Shown piece by piece: positions 35,014 through 43,470 of a stretch of 64,000 nucleotides of DNA. The stretch lies in assembly GCF_029577735.1 (NCBI RefSeq), contig NZ_JARQTO010000003.1, forward strand, positions 100,362 to 164,361. The letters are read 5' to 3'. Position 1 is the stretch's first letter, and every line of letters starts with the position of its first letter. Below the pieces are notes generated by a model that was given only the letters and a program-made list of their open reading frames with translations, was not told the origin of the DNA and ran no database searches. The DNA is from Exercitatus varius. Lineage in GTDB: Bacteria > Pseudomonadota > Gammaproteobacteria > Enterobacterales > Pasteurellaceae. The position numbers and the translations under genes were made by a program.

Positions 35014-36123
35014 ATGAAATATGATTATTTAGTAGTAGGTGCAGGTTTATTCGGTGCAGTATTTGCACGAGAAGCGGCTCTTGCAGGAAAAAAAGTAAAA
35101 GTGATTGAAAAACGTAACCACATTGCAGGAAATATCTATACCAAAGAAGTGGAAGGTATTCAAGTGCACGAATATGGTGCGCATATTTTCCATACCAGCG
35201 ATAAAGAAATTTGGGATTATGTGAATCAATTTGCTGTATTTAATCGTTATACCAATACGCCTATTGCAAATTATAAAGGCGAAATTTATAACTTACCGTT
35301 TAATATGAATACCTTTAATAAACTTTGGGGCGTAGTAACACCTGCGGAAGCATTAGCAAAAATTAATGAGCAACGTCAAGTATTAAATGGTAAAGAACCA
35401 GAGAACCTTGAAGAACAGGCTATTTCTTTAGTGGGAACGGATATTTATAAAAAACTCATTAAAGATTATACGGAAAAGCAATGGGGTAAAGCATGCACAG
35501 AATTACCCACTTTTATTATTAAACGTTTGCCTGTTCGTTTAACTTATGATAACAATTATTTTAATGATACTTATCAAGGTATTCCAATTGGCGGTTATAC
35601 ACAAATTGTTGAGAAAATGCTTGATCACGAAAATATTGATGTTGAAACTCATGTCGATTTTTTTGTAAAAAAACAGGAATATTTAACCGCTTATCCGAAG
35701 ATTGTTTTCACAGGTATGATTGATGAATTTTTTGATTATCAATTAGGTGAACTGGAATACAGAAGTTTACGCTTTGAAACTGAAACTTTAGATATGGAAA
35801 ACTATCAAGGGAATGCTGTGGTAAATTATACCGATTCAGAAACGCCTTATACCCGTATTATTGAACATAAGCATTTTGAATTTGGTACGCAACCTAAAAC
35901 AATTATTACCAAAGAACATTCAAAAACATGGCAAAAAGGTGATGAACCTTATTATCCTGTGAATAATGAAGAAAACAACCGTCTATATGCACAATATACA
36001 AAACTTGCAGATGAACAAAAAAATGTTATTTTTGGTGGACGTTTAGGGATGTATCGTTATTTTGATATGCATCAAGTGATTGCCGTGGCATTAAAATGTG
36101 TTCGTAATGAATTAAATCGATAA
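35014..36123 (+). CDS. glf: UDP-galactopyranose mutase
   Basis: 369-residue FAD enzyme converting UDP-Galp to UDP-Galf. FAD-binding GAGLFGAVFAREAA, then HEYGAHIFHTSDKEIWDYV, NLPFNMNTFNKLWG, FTGMIDEFFDYQLGELEYRSL and the C-terminal GRLGMYRYFDMHQVI are all present. Its presence predicts galactofuranose in the glycan. Base composition is a little less AT-rich than its neighbours. Confidence 0.95.
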   Translation: MKYDYLVVGAGLFGAVFAREAALAGKKVKVIEKRNHIAGNIYTKEVEGIQVHEYGAHIFHTSDKEIWDYVNQFAVFNRYTNTPIANYKGEIYNLPFNMNTFNKLWGVVTPAEALAKINEQRQVLNGKEPENLEEQAISLVGTDIYKKLIKDYTEKQWGKACTELPTFIIKRLPVRLTYDNNYFNDTYQGIPIGGYTQIVEKMLDHENIDVETHVDFFVKKQEYLTAYPKIVFTGMIDEFFDYQLGELEYRSLRFETETLDMENYQGNAVVNYTDSETPYTRIIEHKHFEFGTQPKTIITKEHSKTWQKGDEPYYPVNNEENNRLYAQYTKLADEQKNVIFGGRLGMYRYFDMHQVIAVALKCVRNELNR

Positions 36124-36132
36124 GGTCATTAG

Positions 36133-37239
36133 ATGAGAAAGATCTCTATATTACATTTATCTCAGGTTTCAGGTGGCGGAGTAGAGCAATATATAAAATT
36201 GTTCCTTAAATATTCAGATACAGAACGTTTTATCAATTATCTTGTTTCTCCAAATGTTGGGAATTATAAGGGTCATCAAGAGAAAATAAGAAAATTATAT
36301 GAATTTAATATGGAACAGTCATTTTCTTTTCCTAAATTGGTAAGGAATGTCTTATTTATTAGAAGTATTTTAAAAGAATGTAAACCAGATATTTTGTATC
36401 TTCATAGCTCTTTTGCTGGTGTTATAGGTAGGCTTGCGGCTATTTTTTTACCCTGTAAGGTTGTTTATAATCCACATGGTTGGTCATTTAAAATGAATGT
36501 TTCATTAGGTAAAAAATTATTTTATAAGCTAATTGAAACAGTGTTATCATTTTTTACAGATAAATATATTTTGATTTCACAATCTGAATATAACTTGGCA
36601 AAACAAGTTTGCTTTAATAAGGAAAAATTGGCATTAATTTATAATGGTGTGGAAATTAATTCATCTAGAAATAATGGGATGGTTTTCCCTATCAATGAAA
36701 AATATGTTATTGGCATGGTAGGTCGAATTAGTGAGCAGAAAAATCCATTGTTTTTTATTGAGTTTGCAAAAGAAGTATTTGAGCTAAGAAATGATACTTT
36801 TTTTATTATTGTTGGAGATGGTGAATTAAGAACAGATATCGAAAATAAAATATTAGAGTATGGATTGCAAGATAATTTTTTGATTACTGGATGGGTTAGC
36901 AATCCTCAAGATTATTTGGCTATTTTTGATCAAGCAGTTTTATTCTCTAAATGGGAAGGATTATGTCTCTCTGTTGCTGAATATATGCAACATAAGAAAC
37001 CAGTATTAGCTACTAATATTGGTGGGATAAATGATCTTATTGAAGATAATGTAACAGGACTATTAATTGATGAGGGGGATTTAGAAAGTGCGGTTAAGAA
37101 ATCCTTGATTTTTAGGGATAATGCCCTATTGAGCGAACATTTAGGTAATGCCGCATATCAAAAACTGCTTTCTAAATTTTCAATTAGAAGACAAATGAGT
37201 GAAATTGAATTGATGTTTAAAAAATTAATTAAAGGATAA
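36133..37239 (+). CDS. Glycosyltransferase family 4 (GT-B)
   Basis: 368-residue GT-B transferase. N-terminal QVSGGGVEQYIKLFLKYS acceptor-side loop, VVYNPHGWSFK, then nucleotide-sugar half with GMVGRISEQKNP and the EX7E-type EGLCLSVAEYM. Donor and linkage cannot be read from sequence. The second USS of the island encodes LESAVKKS near 37087. Confidence 0.82.
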   Translation: MRKISILHLSQVSGGGVEQYIKLFLKYSDTERFINYLVSPNVGNYKGHQEKIRKLYEFNMEQSFSFPKLVRNVLFIRSILKECKPDILYLHSSFAGVIGRLAAIFLPCKVVYNPHGWSFKMNVSLGKKLFYKLIETVLSFFTDKYILISQSEYNLAKQVCFNKEKLALIYNGVEINSSRNNGMVFPINEKYVIGMVGRISEQKNPLFFIEFAKEVFELRNDTFFIIVGDGELRTDIENKILEYGLQDNFLITGWVSNPQDYLAIFDQAVLFSKWEGLCLSVAEYMQHKKPVLATNIGGINDLIEDNVTGLLIDEGDLESAVKKSLIFRDNALLSEHLGNAAYQKLLSKFSIRRQMSEIELMFKKLIKG

Positions 37240-37242
37240 TAT

Positions 37243-37968
37243 ATGAATTATATTGAGCAATATCGTGATTTACGAGATAAAACCATGACACCAGAAAAAT
37301 ATGAATCTGCAAAGCAAGATTATTTTGCATTTTATATTGGTCGTCCATTGTCTTACTGGCTAACTATTCCTTTTTTGAAAACAAGTTTAACACCAAACCA
37401 AGTATCGTATATTTCAATTATTCCAATTTTTATTGGATTTCTATTGATGACATTTTTTGAATCAAAATCAATGCTCATGTTGGGTTGGTTTATGTTTTTT
37501 TTATGGAATTTACTAGATGGAGTTGATGGAAATCTCGCACGCTATAGAAAGCAATTTTCTAAAGATGGAAGTGTCATTGATGCAATGGCAGGATATGCAA
37601 GTATGGCTTTTACATTTTTATCAGCAGGTGTCGCTGCAAGTAATTATGATAATCTTAGTTTAGAGTCTAAATATTTTATTATCTTAGGTGCATTATCAAG
37701 TATTAGTTTGATTTTTCCACGGTTAGTAATGCATAAATATATTAATAGTGTAGGTACTGATACAGCTTCAGAGAGTGTAAAAGATAAAAAAACATTTAGC
37801 CCATTAAAAATTTTAGCTTTAAATTTAACTTCTATTACGGGGCTTCCACAGGTATTTCTTTTTATTGCAATTTTGACTACAACACTAGATTATTTAACAG
37901 TAATTTATTTTGTTATTAATATTGCAATTATGTTTGCTTCCCTTCATTCTTTATTGAGAAAAAAATAA
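37243..37968 (+). CDS. CDP-alcohol phosphotransferase-family membrane protein
   Basis: 241-residue membrane protein with about six helices. The CDP-alcohol phosphotransferase motif is readable: D92-x2-D95-G96-x2-A99-R100-x8-G109-x3-D113-x3-G117. The consensus ends in a fourth Asp, proposed as catalytic base, but here it is Gly117 (codon GGA). These enzymes move a phosphoalcohol from a CDP-alcohol. The locus makes CDP-ribitol (tarI/tarJ) and has no TagF/TarL-type gene, so transfer of ribitol phosphate to a lipid-linked sugar is a reasonable but unproven role. Confidence 0.75.
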   Translation: MNYIEQYRDLRDKTMTPEKYESAKQDYFAFYIGRPLSYWLTIPFLKTSLTPNQVSYISIIPIFIGFLLMTFFESKSMLMLGWFMFFLWNLLDGVDGNLARYRKQFSKDGSVIDAMAGYASMAFTFLSAGVAASNYDNLSLESKYFIILGALSSISLIFPRLVMHKYINSVGTDTASESVKDKKTFSPLKILALNLTSITGLPQVFLFIAILTTTLDYLTVIYFVINIAIMFASLHSLLRKK

Positions 37969-37969
37969 T

Positions 37970-39031
37970 ATGAAAAAGATAGTTCTTTTAAAATGGACAT
38001 TTGATAATGTTGATGGTGGAGAAAAAGTTGCTATAAATTTAGCTAATGAATTAGCAAATTATAATGATGTGTATTTAGTAAGCCTAAATTCATCTAAATT
38101 ACCTTTTTATCCTGTTAGTGATAAAGTTCATTATGTTAATTTAGGTTCAGGTAGGAAAAGAATCAGAGATGGTTTTTTATCTAACATTATGAAATTAAGA
38201 AAGTTCATTATTTCTAATAAAATTGATATTATTTTTTCTATTGGCGTGTCAACAAATTTATTTATGTTGCTATCTAGCCTTTTTTTAGGCATTAAAACAG
38301 TATTTTGTGAACATACTAATACAAAATTTAAGCAGCCAGGACTTATACATCTATTCCAACGATATTTAGGTGCCAAATATTCAACAAAGATAATTACTTT
38401 AACAAAAGAAGATAGAGAAAACTATATTACTGAGTATGGAGTGCCTGAAGACAAAATAGGATTTATTTATAATTGGATAGATACCAGCGTTGTCAATGAA
38501 ATATATGATCCAAGTATTAAGAAAATATTAACAGTTGGTCGATTTACATTCCAAAAAGGCTATGATATTTTAGCTATTGTTGCGTCTAAGATTTATGATA
38601 AGTATCCTGATTGGGTATGGGACATTTATGGAGATGGAAATCTAGAAATAAAAGAAAAATTACAAGACATACCTAATATCTGCTTAAAGGGTATAGTTAA
38701 GGGAACTGAAAATATATTCCCTGGTCACTCTATTTATGTCATGACATCTTATTTTGAAGGATTGCCGTTAGTTTTATTGGAAGCAAAACAGTTCAAATTA
38801 CCTATAGTTAGCTTTAATTGCCCAACAGGTCCTTCAGATATAATTCGCAATGGGGTAAATGGGTTTATCATAGATGAATTTGATGTGGAAAAAATGGTAA
38901 CTAAAATTAGTCAATTAATTGAGAATAAAACTCTAAGAGAAGAATTTTCTAGCAAATCTAATTTAGATGTTGAAAAGTTTTCTAAAGATATGATTTTAGA
39001 TCAATGGTTAAATTTAATAGAGAGCTTATAA
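37970..39031 (+). CDS. Glycosyltransferase family 4 (GT-B)
   Basis: 353-residue GT-B transferase: N-terminal FDNVDGGEKVAINLANEL, middle KTVFCEHTNTKF, donor half TVGRFTFQKGYDILAIVA and EX7E-type EGLPLVLLEAKQF, then GPSDIIRNGVNGFII. It resembles the family that adds hexoses such as Gal or GalNAc, but donor identity is open. Packed with 1-bp spacing between neighbours. Confidence 0.82.
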   Translation: MKKIVLLKWTFDNVDGGEKVAINLANELANYNDVYLVSLNSSKLPFYPVSDKVHYVNLGSGRKRIRDGFLSNIMKLRKFIISNKIDIIFSIGVSTNLFMLLSSLFLGIKTVFCEHTNTKFKQPGLIHLFQRYLGAKYSTKIITLTKEDRENYITEYGVPEDKIGFIYNWIDTSVVNEIYDPSIKKILTVGRFTFQKGYDILAIVASKIYDKYPDWVWDIYGDGNLEIKEKLQDIPNICLKGIVKGTENIFPGHSIYVMTSYFEGLPLVLLEAKQFKLPIVSFNCPTGPSDIIRNGVNGFIIDEFDVEKMVTKISQLIENKTLREEFSSKSNLDVEKFSKDMILDQWLNLIESL

Positions 39032-40030
39032 ATGAATAGAAAAGTATTGAGTATTGTAGTCCCATCTTATAATGCTGGGCTCTATCTTCCTGAAACTATT
39101 CCAACAATGTTATCTATTTCTAATTTAGATAAGTTAGAAGTTATTATTGTGAATGATGGTTCACAAGACAATACATTAGCCATAGCTAGTAAGTTGAAAT
39201 CAGACTATTCTGATACTATTGTTATAGTTGATAAAGAAAATGGTGGGCATGGTTCCACTATTAATGCAGGTATTAAGGTCGCAACAGGTAAATATTTTAA
39301 AGTTGTGGATGCGGATGATTGGGTAAATACTGAAAATTTATCTTTATTGATTGATTATTTATCAACAATTGATGATGATGAAGTGATTTCTCCATTTGTT
39401 AAAGTATATACAGATACAAAACGTGAAGATGTGTATTCATACAATGTAAGCAAGTCTAGAGCAACCTATAATTACGAATCTTTCTTATCTGAAATTAATG
39501 AATTACCCAAAATGCATGCAATTACCATAAAAACGAATATTTTGCGTGATAATCAAATTCATATTGATGAAAATTGTTTCTATGTGGACTTAGAATATAA
39601 CACTTTTCCAATGCCATATATTAAGACTATCTCTTATTTTGATAAGCCGGTCTATCGATATAGACTTGGTTCTCCAACGCAAAGTGTGAGTATGGCCAGT
39701 TATATTAAGAATGTAAAAATGCATAAAACAGTTATTTTTGCTCTGATCAGGTTTTATAATCAATATGAAAAGGCAACGGCTATTGAGAAAAGATTGTTAG
39801 AGAGTCTAATTGAGGAAATTATTACAATTCATACCAATATTCACTTATCTATGAAGGATGTAGAAACTTCTAAAAAAGAGTTTTTATCATTTGAGCATGA
39901 AATTTTAAGTCGTAATAAATTATTTTCTGAAAATAGCTTAGGTAAAAAGTTAAAGATTTTGAGAGCAACAAATTATCTCACTTTTGGTTTAATGAGTTTC
40001 CTTAATAGACATTTCATTCAGAAGAATTAG
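39032..40030 (+). CDS. Glycosyltransferase family 2 (GT-A)
   Basis: 332-residue GT-A transferase. SIVVPSYNAGLYLPETIPTML, VNDGSQDNT and the metal-binding KVVDADDWV (DxD) are clear; then about 130 residues of helical C-terminus. It may add galactofuranose or another sugar of the repeat; not determinable. Immediately follows the GT4 gene. Confidence 0.84.
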   Translation: MNRKVLSIVVPSYNAGLYLPETIPTMLSISNLDKLEVIIVNDGSQDNTLAIASKLKSDYSDTIVIVDKENGGHGSTINAGIKVATGKYFKVVDADDWVNTENLSLLIDYLSTIDDDEVISPFVKVYTDTKREDVYSYNVSKSRATYNYESFLSEINELPKMHAITIKTNILRDNQIHIDENCFYVDLEYNTFPMPYIKTISYFDKPVYRYRLGSPTQSVSMASYIKNVKMHKTVIFALIRFYNQYEKATAIEKRLLESLIEEIITIHTNIHLSMKDVETSKKEFLSFEHEILSRNKLFSENSLGKKLKILRATNYLTFGLMSFLNRHFIQKN

Positions 40031-40043
40031 AGGATAAATAATA

Positions 40044-40751
40044 ATGATTTACGCAGGTATTTTAGCTGGTGGCAAAGGCACGCGTATGGGTATAACGGAT
40101 ATGCCTAAGCAATTTTTAGAATTAGGTGCTAAGCCTATTCTTATTCATACAGTTGAAAAATTTCTTCTAATTCCTGAATTTGAGAAAGTTGTGATTGGTG
40201 TTCATCCTGACTGGGTTGGCTATACTGAAGACTTAGTTGAAAAATATCTACGTGAACATAAATCTCGTATTATTATTGCTGAAGGTGGTATTGATCGTAA
40301 TTCTACAATCGAAAATGTAATCAATAGTATTCAAGCATTCCATCCAATTAGCAATGAAGATATTATTGTTACTCATGATTCGGTACGTCCGTTTGTCACC
40401 TTGCGAACAATTAAAGAAAATATTGAATTAGCTAAAAAGTATGATGCAGTTGATACGGTTGTTGAAGCAACGGATACAATTGTAGAGAGTAAGAATAATT
40501 CTATTATTACGGATATTCCTGATCGTAAATATCTTTATCAAGGTCAAACGCCGCAAACCTTTAAATGTCAGGAATTTCTATCGCTCTATAATGCACTTTC
40601 AGTAGAACAAAAAAATATTCTAACAGATGCTTGTAAAATCTTTGTAATTAGTGGGAAACAAGTCGCTTTGGCAAAAGGTGAATATTCAAATATTAAAATT
40701 ACGACCATTACGGATCTTAAAATTGCTCGAAGTATGCTCGAGGAGGCGTAA
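40044..40751 (+). CDS. tarI: D-ribitol-5-phosphate cytidylyltransferase (TarI-like)
   Basis: 235-residue IspD/TarI family enzyme making CDP-ribitol from CTP. MIYAGILAGGKGTRMG, MPKQFLELGAKPILIHT, THDSVRPFVTLRTI, YLYQGQTPQTFKCQEF and KGEYSNIKITT match pneumococcal TarI very closely from memory. It is followed by tarJ with a GAGGAGG ribosome site, so an IspD role in isoprenoid synthesis is unlikely. Confidence 0.88.
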   Translation: MIYAGILAGGKGTRMGITDMPKQFLELGAKPILIHTVEKFLLIPEFEKVVIGVHPDWVGYTEDLVEKYLREHKSRIIIAEGGIDRNSTIENVINSIQAFHPISNEDIIVTHDSVRPFVTLRTIKENIELAKKYDAVDTVVEATDTIVESKNNSIITDIPDRKYLYQGQTPQTFKCQEFLSLYNALSVEQKNILTDACKIFVISGKQVALAKGEYSNIKITTITDLKIARSMLEEA

Positions 40752-41774
40752 ATGCTTAATCAAGTATTTCAACTTGTTAGACCAAAGAATATCACAATTA
40801 AATATGAAGATATTTCAATTAATGAGAATAATAAGGTTTTGATAAAGCCATTATATATGGCTCTGTGTCATGCAGATCAGCGTTATTTCCAAGGAAAACG
40901 AGATCCTAAAATTTTAGCAAAAAAGCTTCCTATGGCATTAATTCATGAATCTTGTGGTATTGTTGTTTCTGATCCGACAAAAACTTTTTCTGTTGGACAG
41001 AAGGTTGTAATGATTCCAAATCAACCTCCTCAAGCAAGTAATGAAGATTTCTATGAAAACTATATGAAAGGTACTAAGTTTCTTTCCAGTGGTTTTGATG
41101 GATTTATGCAAGAGGTTGTTCAATTACCGCCGGATAGGGTCGTGAAATATGATGGTATAGAAGATCAAGTTGCAGTCATTTCTGAATTTGTAAGTGTATG
41201 CATGCATGCAGTTGCACGTTTTGACGTAATTGCTCATTCTCGACGTGAAAGAATAGCTATTCTTGGCGATGGAAGTTTAAGCTATATTACAGCTACGGTA
41301 TTAAATTATTTATTTCCTGAAATCAAAATTACTGTAATTGGCCGAAATTATGAAAAGCTTAATATGTTTAATTTTGTCGATTCAACCCATTTAACGACTA
41401 ATTTGCCTGCTGATTTATCTTTTGATCATGCTTTTGAATGTTGTGGTGGAACTGGAAGTGAATATGCGATCGATGACATTATTAACTATATTAATCCACA
41501 AGGAACGGTTATTTTAATGGGAGTAAGTGATAATAAAATCGCAGTTAATACTAGAGATATTCTTGAAAAGGGTTTAAGTGTAATTGGTTCTTCGCGTTCT
41601 GGCCGAATAGATTTTGAAAGAGCAGTAGAGATGATGTCTAATAAGCGTATTCAAAACCGTTTGAAAAATATTATTTTTGAGGATAAGCCCGTTCAAAATA
41701 TTAATGATATTTATCGCGCATTTGACACGGATTTAACAACATCATTTAAAACTGTTTTTAAATGGGATATATGA
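40752..41774 (+). CDS. tarJ: Ribulose-5-phosphate reductase / ribitol-5-P dehydrogenase (TarJ-like)
   Basis: 340-residue zinc-dependent alcohol dehydrogenase. Zn/catalytic segment MALCHADQRYFQGKRDP, then LIHESCGIV, VVMIPNQPP, FLSSGFDGFMQEVV, nucleotide loop IAILGDGSLSYI and GSSRSGRIDFE follow the TarJ pattern. It reduces ribulose 5-P to ribitol 5-P for TarI. Directly adjacent to tarI, same order as in Gram-positive loci; likely moved as a pair. Confidence 0.88.
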   Translation: MLNQVFQLVRPKNITIKYEDISINENNKVLIKPLYMALCHADQRYFQGKRDPKILAKKLPMALIHESCGIVVSDPTKTFSVGQKVVMIPNQPPQASNEDFYENYMKGTKFLSSGFDGFMQEVVQLPPDRVVKYDGIEDQVAVISEFVSVCMHAVARFDVIAHSRRERIAILGDGSLSYITATVLNYLFPEIKITVIGRNYEKLNMFNFVDSTHLTTNLPADLSFDHAFECCGGTGSEYAIDDIINYINPQGTVILMGVSDNKIAVNTRDILEKGLSVIGSSRSGRIDFERAVEMMSNKRIQNRLKNIIFEDKPVQNINDIYRAFDTDLTTSFKTVFKWDI

Positions 41775-41795
41775 TAAATAATTGAGTATTTTTTA

Positions 41796-43214
41796 ATGAA
41801 AAGAAGCCTTGTTTGCAAATTTATACTTGCTTTAACTGATTTCTTATTTCTGAGTTTGTCCATTGTTTTGGCTTTTTATATGCTCGAATTATGGACGGGT
41901 GAGCTAAGCCGTTATGTTCCCATAGAACAATTAGAACAACGTTTTTATATTCATATCGCTTTATCCGTGTTTGGTGTGGCCTGGTATTGGATGCGATTAC
42001 GTCATTACACTTACCGCAAACCGTTTTGGTTTGAGTTAAAAGAGGTATTACGTACTTTAGTTGTTTTAGCTGTTATTGAATTGGCGACCGTCGCTTTTTC
42101 TAAACTGTATTTTTCTCGTTATTTATGGGTGCTGACTTGGGGGATAGCATTAATTTTTGTGCCTTTGGGACGGATTTGTGTAAAGAAAATCCTGATTAAA
42201 TCAGGATTATATCTACGCAATACAATTATTATTGGCAGCGGGCAAAACGCTATTGATGCTTATCATGCTTTAACCAGTGAATCTTATTTAGGACTTAAAA
42301 TAAAATATTTTATTGCTTCAAATGAGAATTCACGACTGAAAGAGCTTAACATACCAATTTTAAGTGAAAATCGCCAAAGCCTTTGGAAATCGGTAACAAA
42401 AAAATCGGATCAATTTATTATTGCTTTGGAAGAAGACGAAAACGAATTACGCGATTCCTGGTTAAGATATTTTTCGACTCATAAATATCGTTCTGTTTCA
42501 GTAATCCCGACTTTACGCGGATTACCGTTATATAGCACGGATATGTCATTTATTTTTAGCTATGAAGTCATGTTATTGCGCGTTAATAATAATTTAGCTA
42601 AACGCTCCTCTCGTTTTATGAAAAGAACAATGGATATTTTAGGTTCTTTGATAATTATTACTCTGTTATCTCCAGTTTTACTTTATTTATATTTTTCTGT
42701 TAAAAAAGATGGCGGTAATGCAATCTATGGTCATCCTCGTATCGGTCGCAACGGAAGAACCTTTAAATGTCTTAAATTCAGATCAATGGTTGTAAATTCT
42801 AAAGAAGTACTGGAAGAATTACTGGCAAAAGATCCGGAAGCGCGAGCCGAATGGGAAAAGGACTTTAAATTAAAAAACGATCCTCGAATTACTAAGATTG
42901 GTGCTTTCATCCGCAAAACCAGTTTAGATGAACTCCCTCAATTATTTAACGTATTAAAAGGCGAAATGTCCCTTGTTGGTCCTCGCCCGATTGTTAAAGA
43001 AGAATTGGAGCGTTATCAGGAGGATGTGGATTACTATCTTATGGCTAAACCGGGCATGACCGGGCTTTGGCAGGTGAGCGGTCGAAATGATGTCGATTAC
43101 GATACCCGAGTTTATTTTGATTCGTGGTATGTTAAAAACTGGTCACTATGGAACGATATTGCGATTCTGTTTAAAACGGTGAATGTCGTTTTGAATAGAG
43201 ATGGAGCTTATTAA
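41796..43214 (+). CDS. wbaP: Undecaprenyl-phosphate sugar phosphotransferase WbaP
   Basis: 472-residue polyisoprenyl-phosphate hexose-1-phosphate transferase. N-terminal membrane domain (four helices within about 1-130), central domain (about 140-260), and C-terminal catalytic domain (about 275-472): KRTMDILGSLI membrane helix, KFRSMVVNS, KTSLDELPQLFNVLKGEMSLVGPRP, KPGMTGLWQVSGRN. It starts repeat-unit synthesis, probably with Gal-1-P as in classical WbaP, though Glc-1-P is possible. Composition returns toward the genome norm here. Confidence 0.88.
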   Translation: MKRSLVCKFILALTDFLFLSLSIVLAFYMLELWTGELSRYVPIEQLEQRFYIHIALSVFGVAWYWMRLRHYTYRKPFWFELKEVLRTLVVLAVIELATVAFSKLYFSRYLWVLTWGIALIFVPLGRICVKKILIKSGLYLRNTIIIGSGQNAIDAYHALTSESYLGLKIKYFIASNENSRLKELNIPILSENRQSLWKSVTKKSDQFIIALEEDENELRDSWLRYFSTHKYRSVSVIPTLRGLPLYSTDMSFIFSYEVMLLRVNNNLAKRSSRFMKRTMDILGSLIIITLLSPVLLYLYFSVKKDGGNAIYGHPRIGRNGRTFKCLKFRSMVVNSKEVLEELLAKDPEARAEWEKDFKLKNDPRITKIGAFIRKTSLDELPQLFNVLKGEMSLVGPRPIVKEELERYQEDVDYYLMAKPGMTGLWQVSGRNDVDYDTRVYFDSWYVKNWSLWNDIAILFKTVNVVLNRDGAY

Positions 43215-43240
43215 TTAGTACGATTGTTTCAGGTGATCAA

Positions 43241-43456
43241 GTGAAAAAATATTTCTTTCTTATTATACTTTGCTCTTTGTGTTCCTTTAGTTCGGCGAAA
43301 GAATTTGATTGTTCTAAGAGAACGTGTAAAGAAATGGATAGCTGTTCTGAGGCTCGTTATCATCTAGAACAATGCGGTTTGTCTAGATTAGATAGAGATA
43401 ATGACGGCATTCCATGTGAAAGTATTTGTGGCGGTAGCAGAAAGAAAAAGAAATAG
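43241..43456 (+). CDS. Small exported Excalibur-domain protein
   Basis: 71-residue protein: signal peptide (about 1-19), then an Excalibur-type calcium-binding motif with LDRDNDGIPCE and six additional cysteines, ending in a basic tail. The GTG start follows an AGGTGA site. Excalibur domains occur in exported surface or nuclease proteins; function here is unknown. Its position inside the polysaccharide locus, between wbaP and rfbB, is unexplained. Confidence 0.65.
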   Translation: MKKYFFLIILCSLCSFSSAKEFDCSKRTCKEMDSCSEARYHLEQCGLSRLDRDNDGIPCESICGGSRKKKK

Positions 43457-43470
43457 ATTAATTGAAACAA

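Noticed and set aside
31311..43214. Phase-variable simple repeats in the polysaccharide locus
   Set aside because: No tetranucleotide or long homopolymer repeat suitable for slipped-strand switching was found at gene starts.
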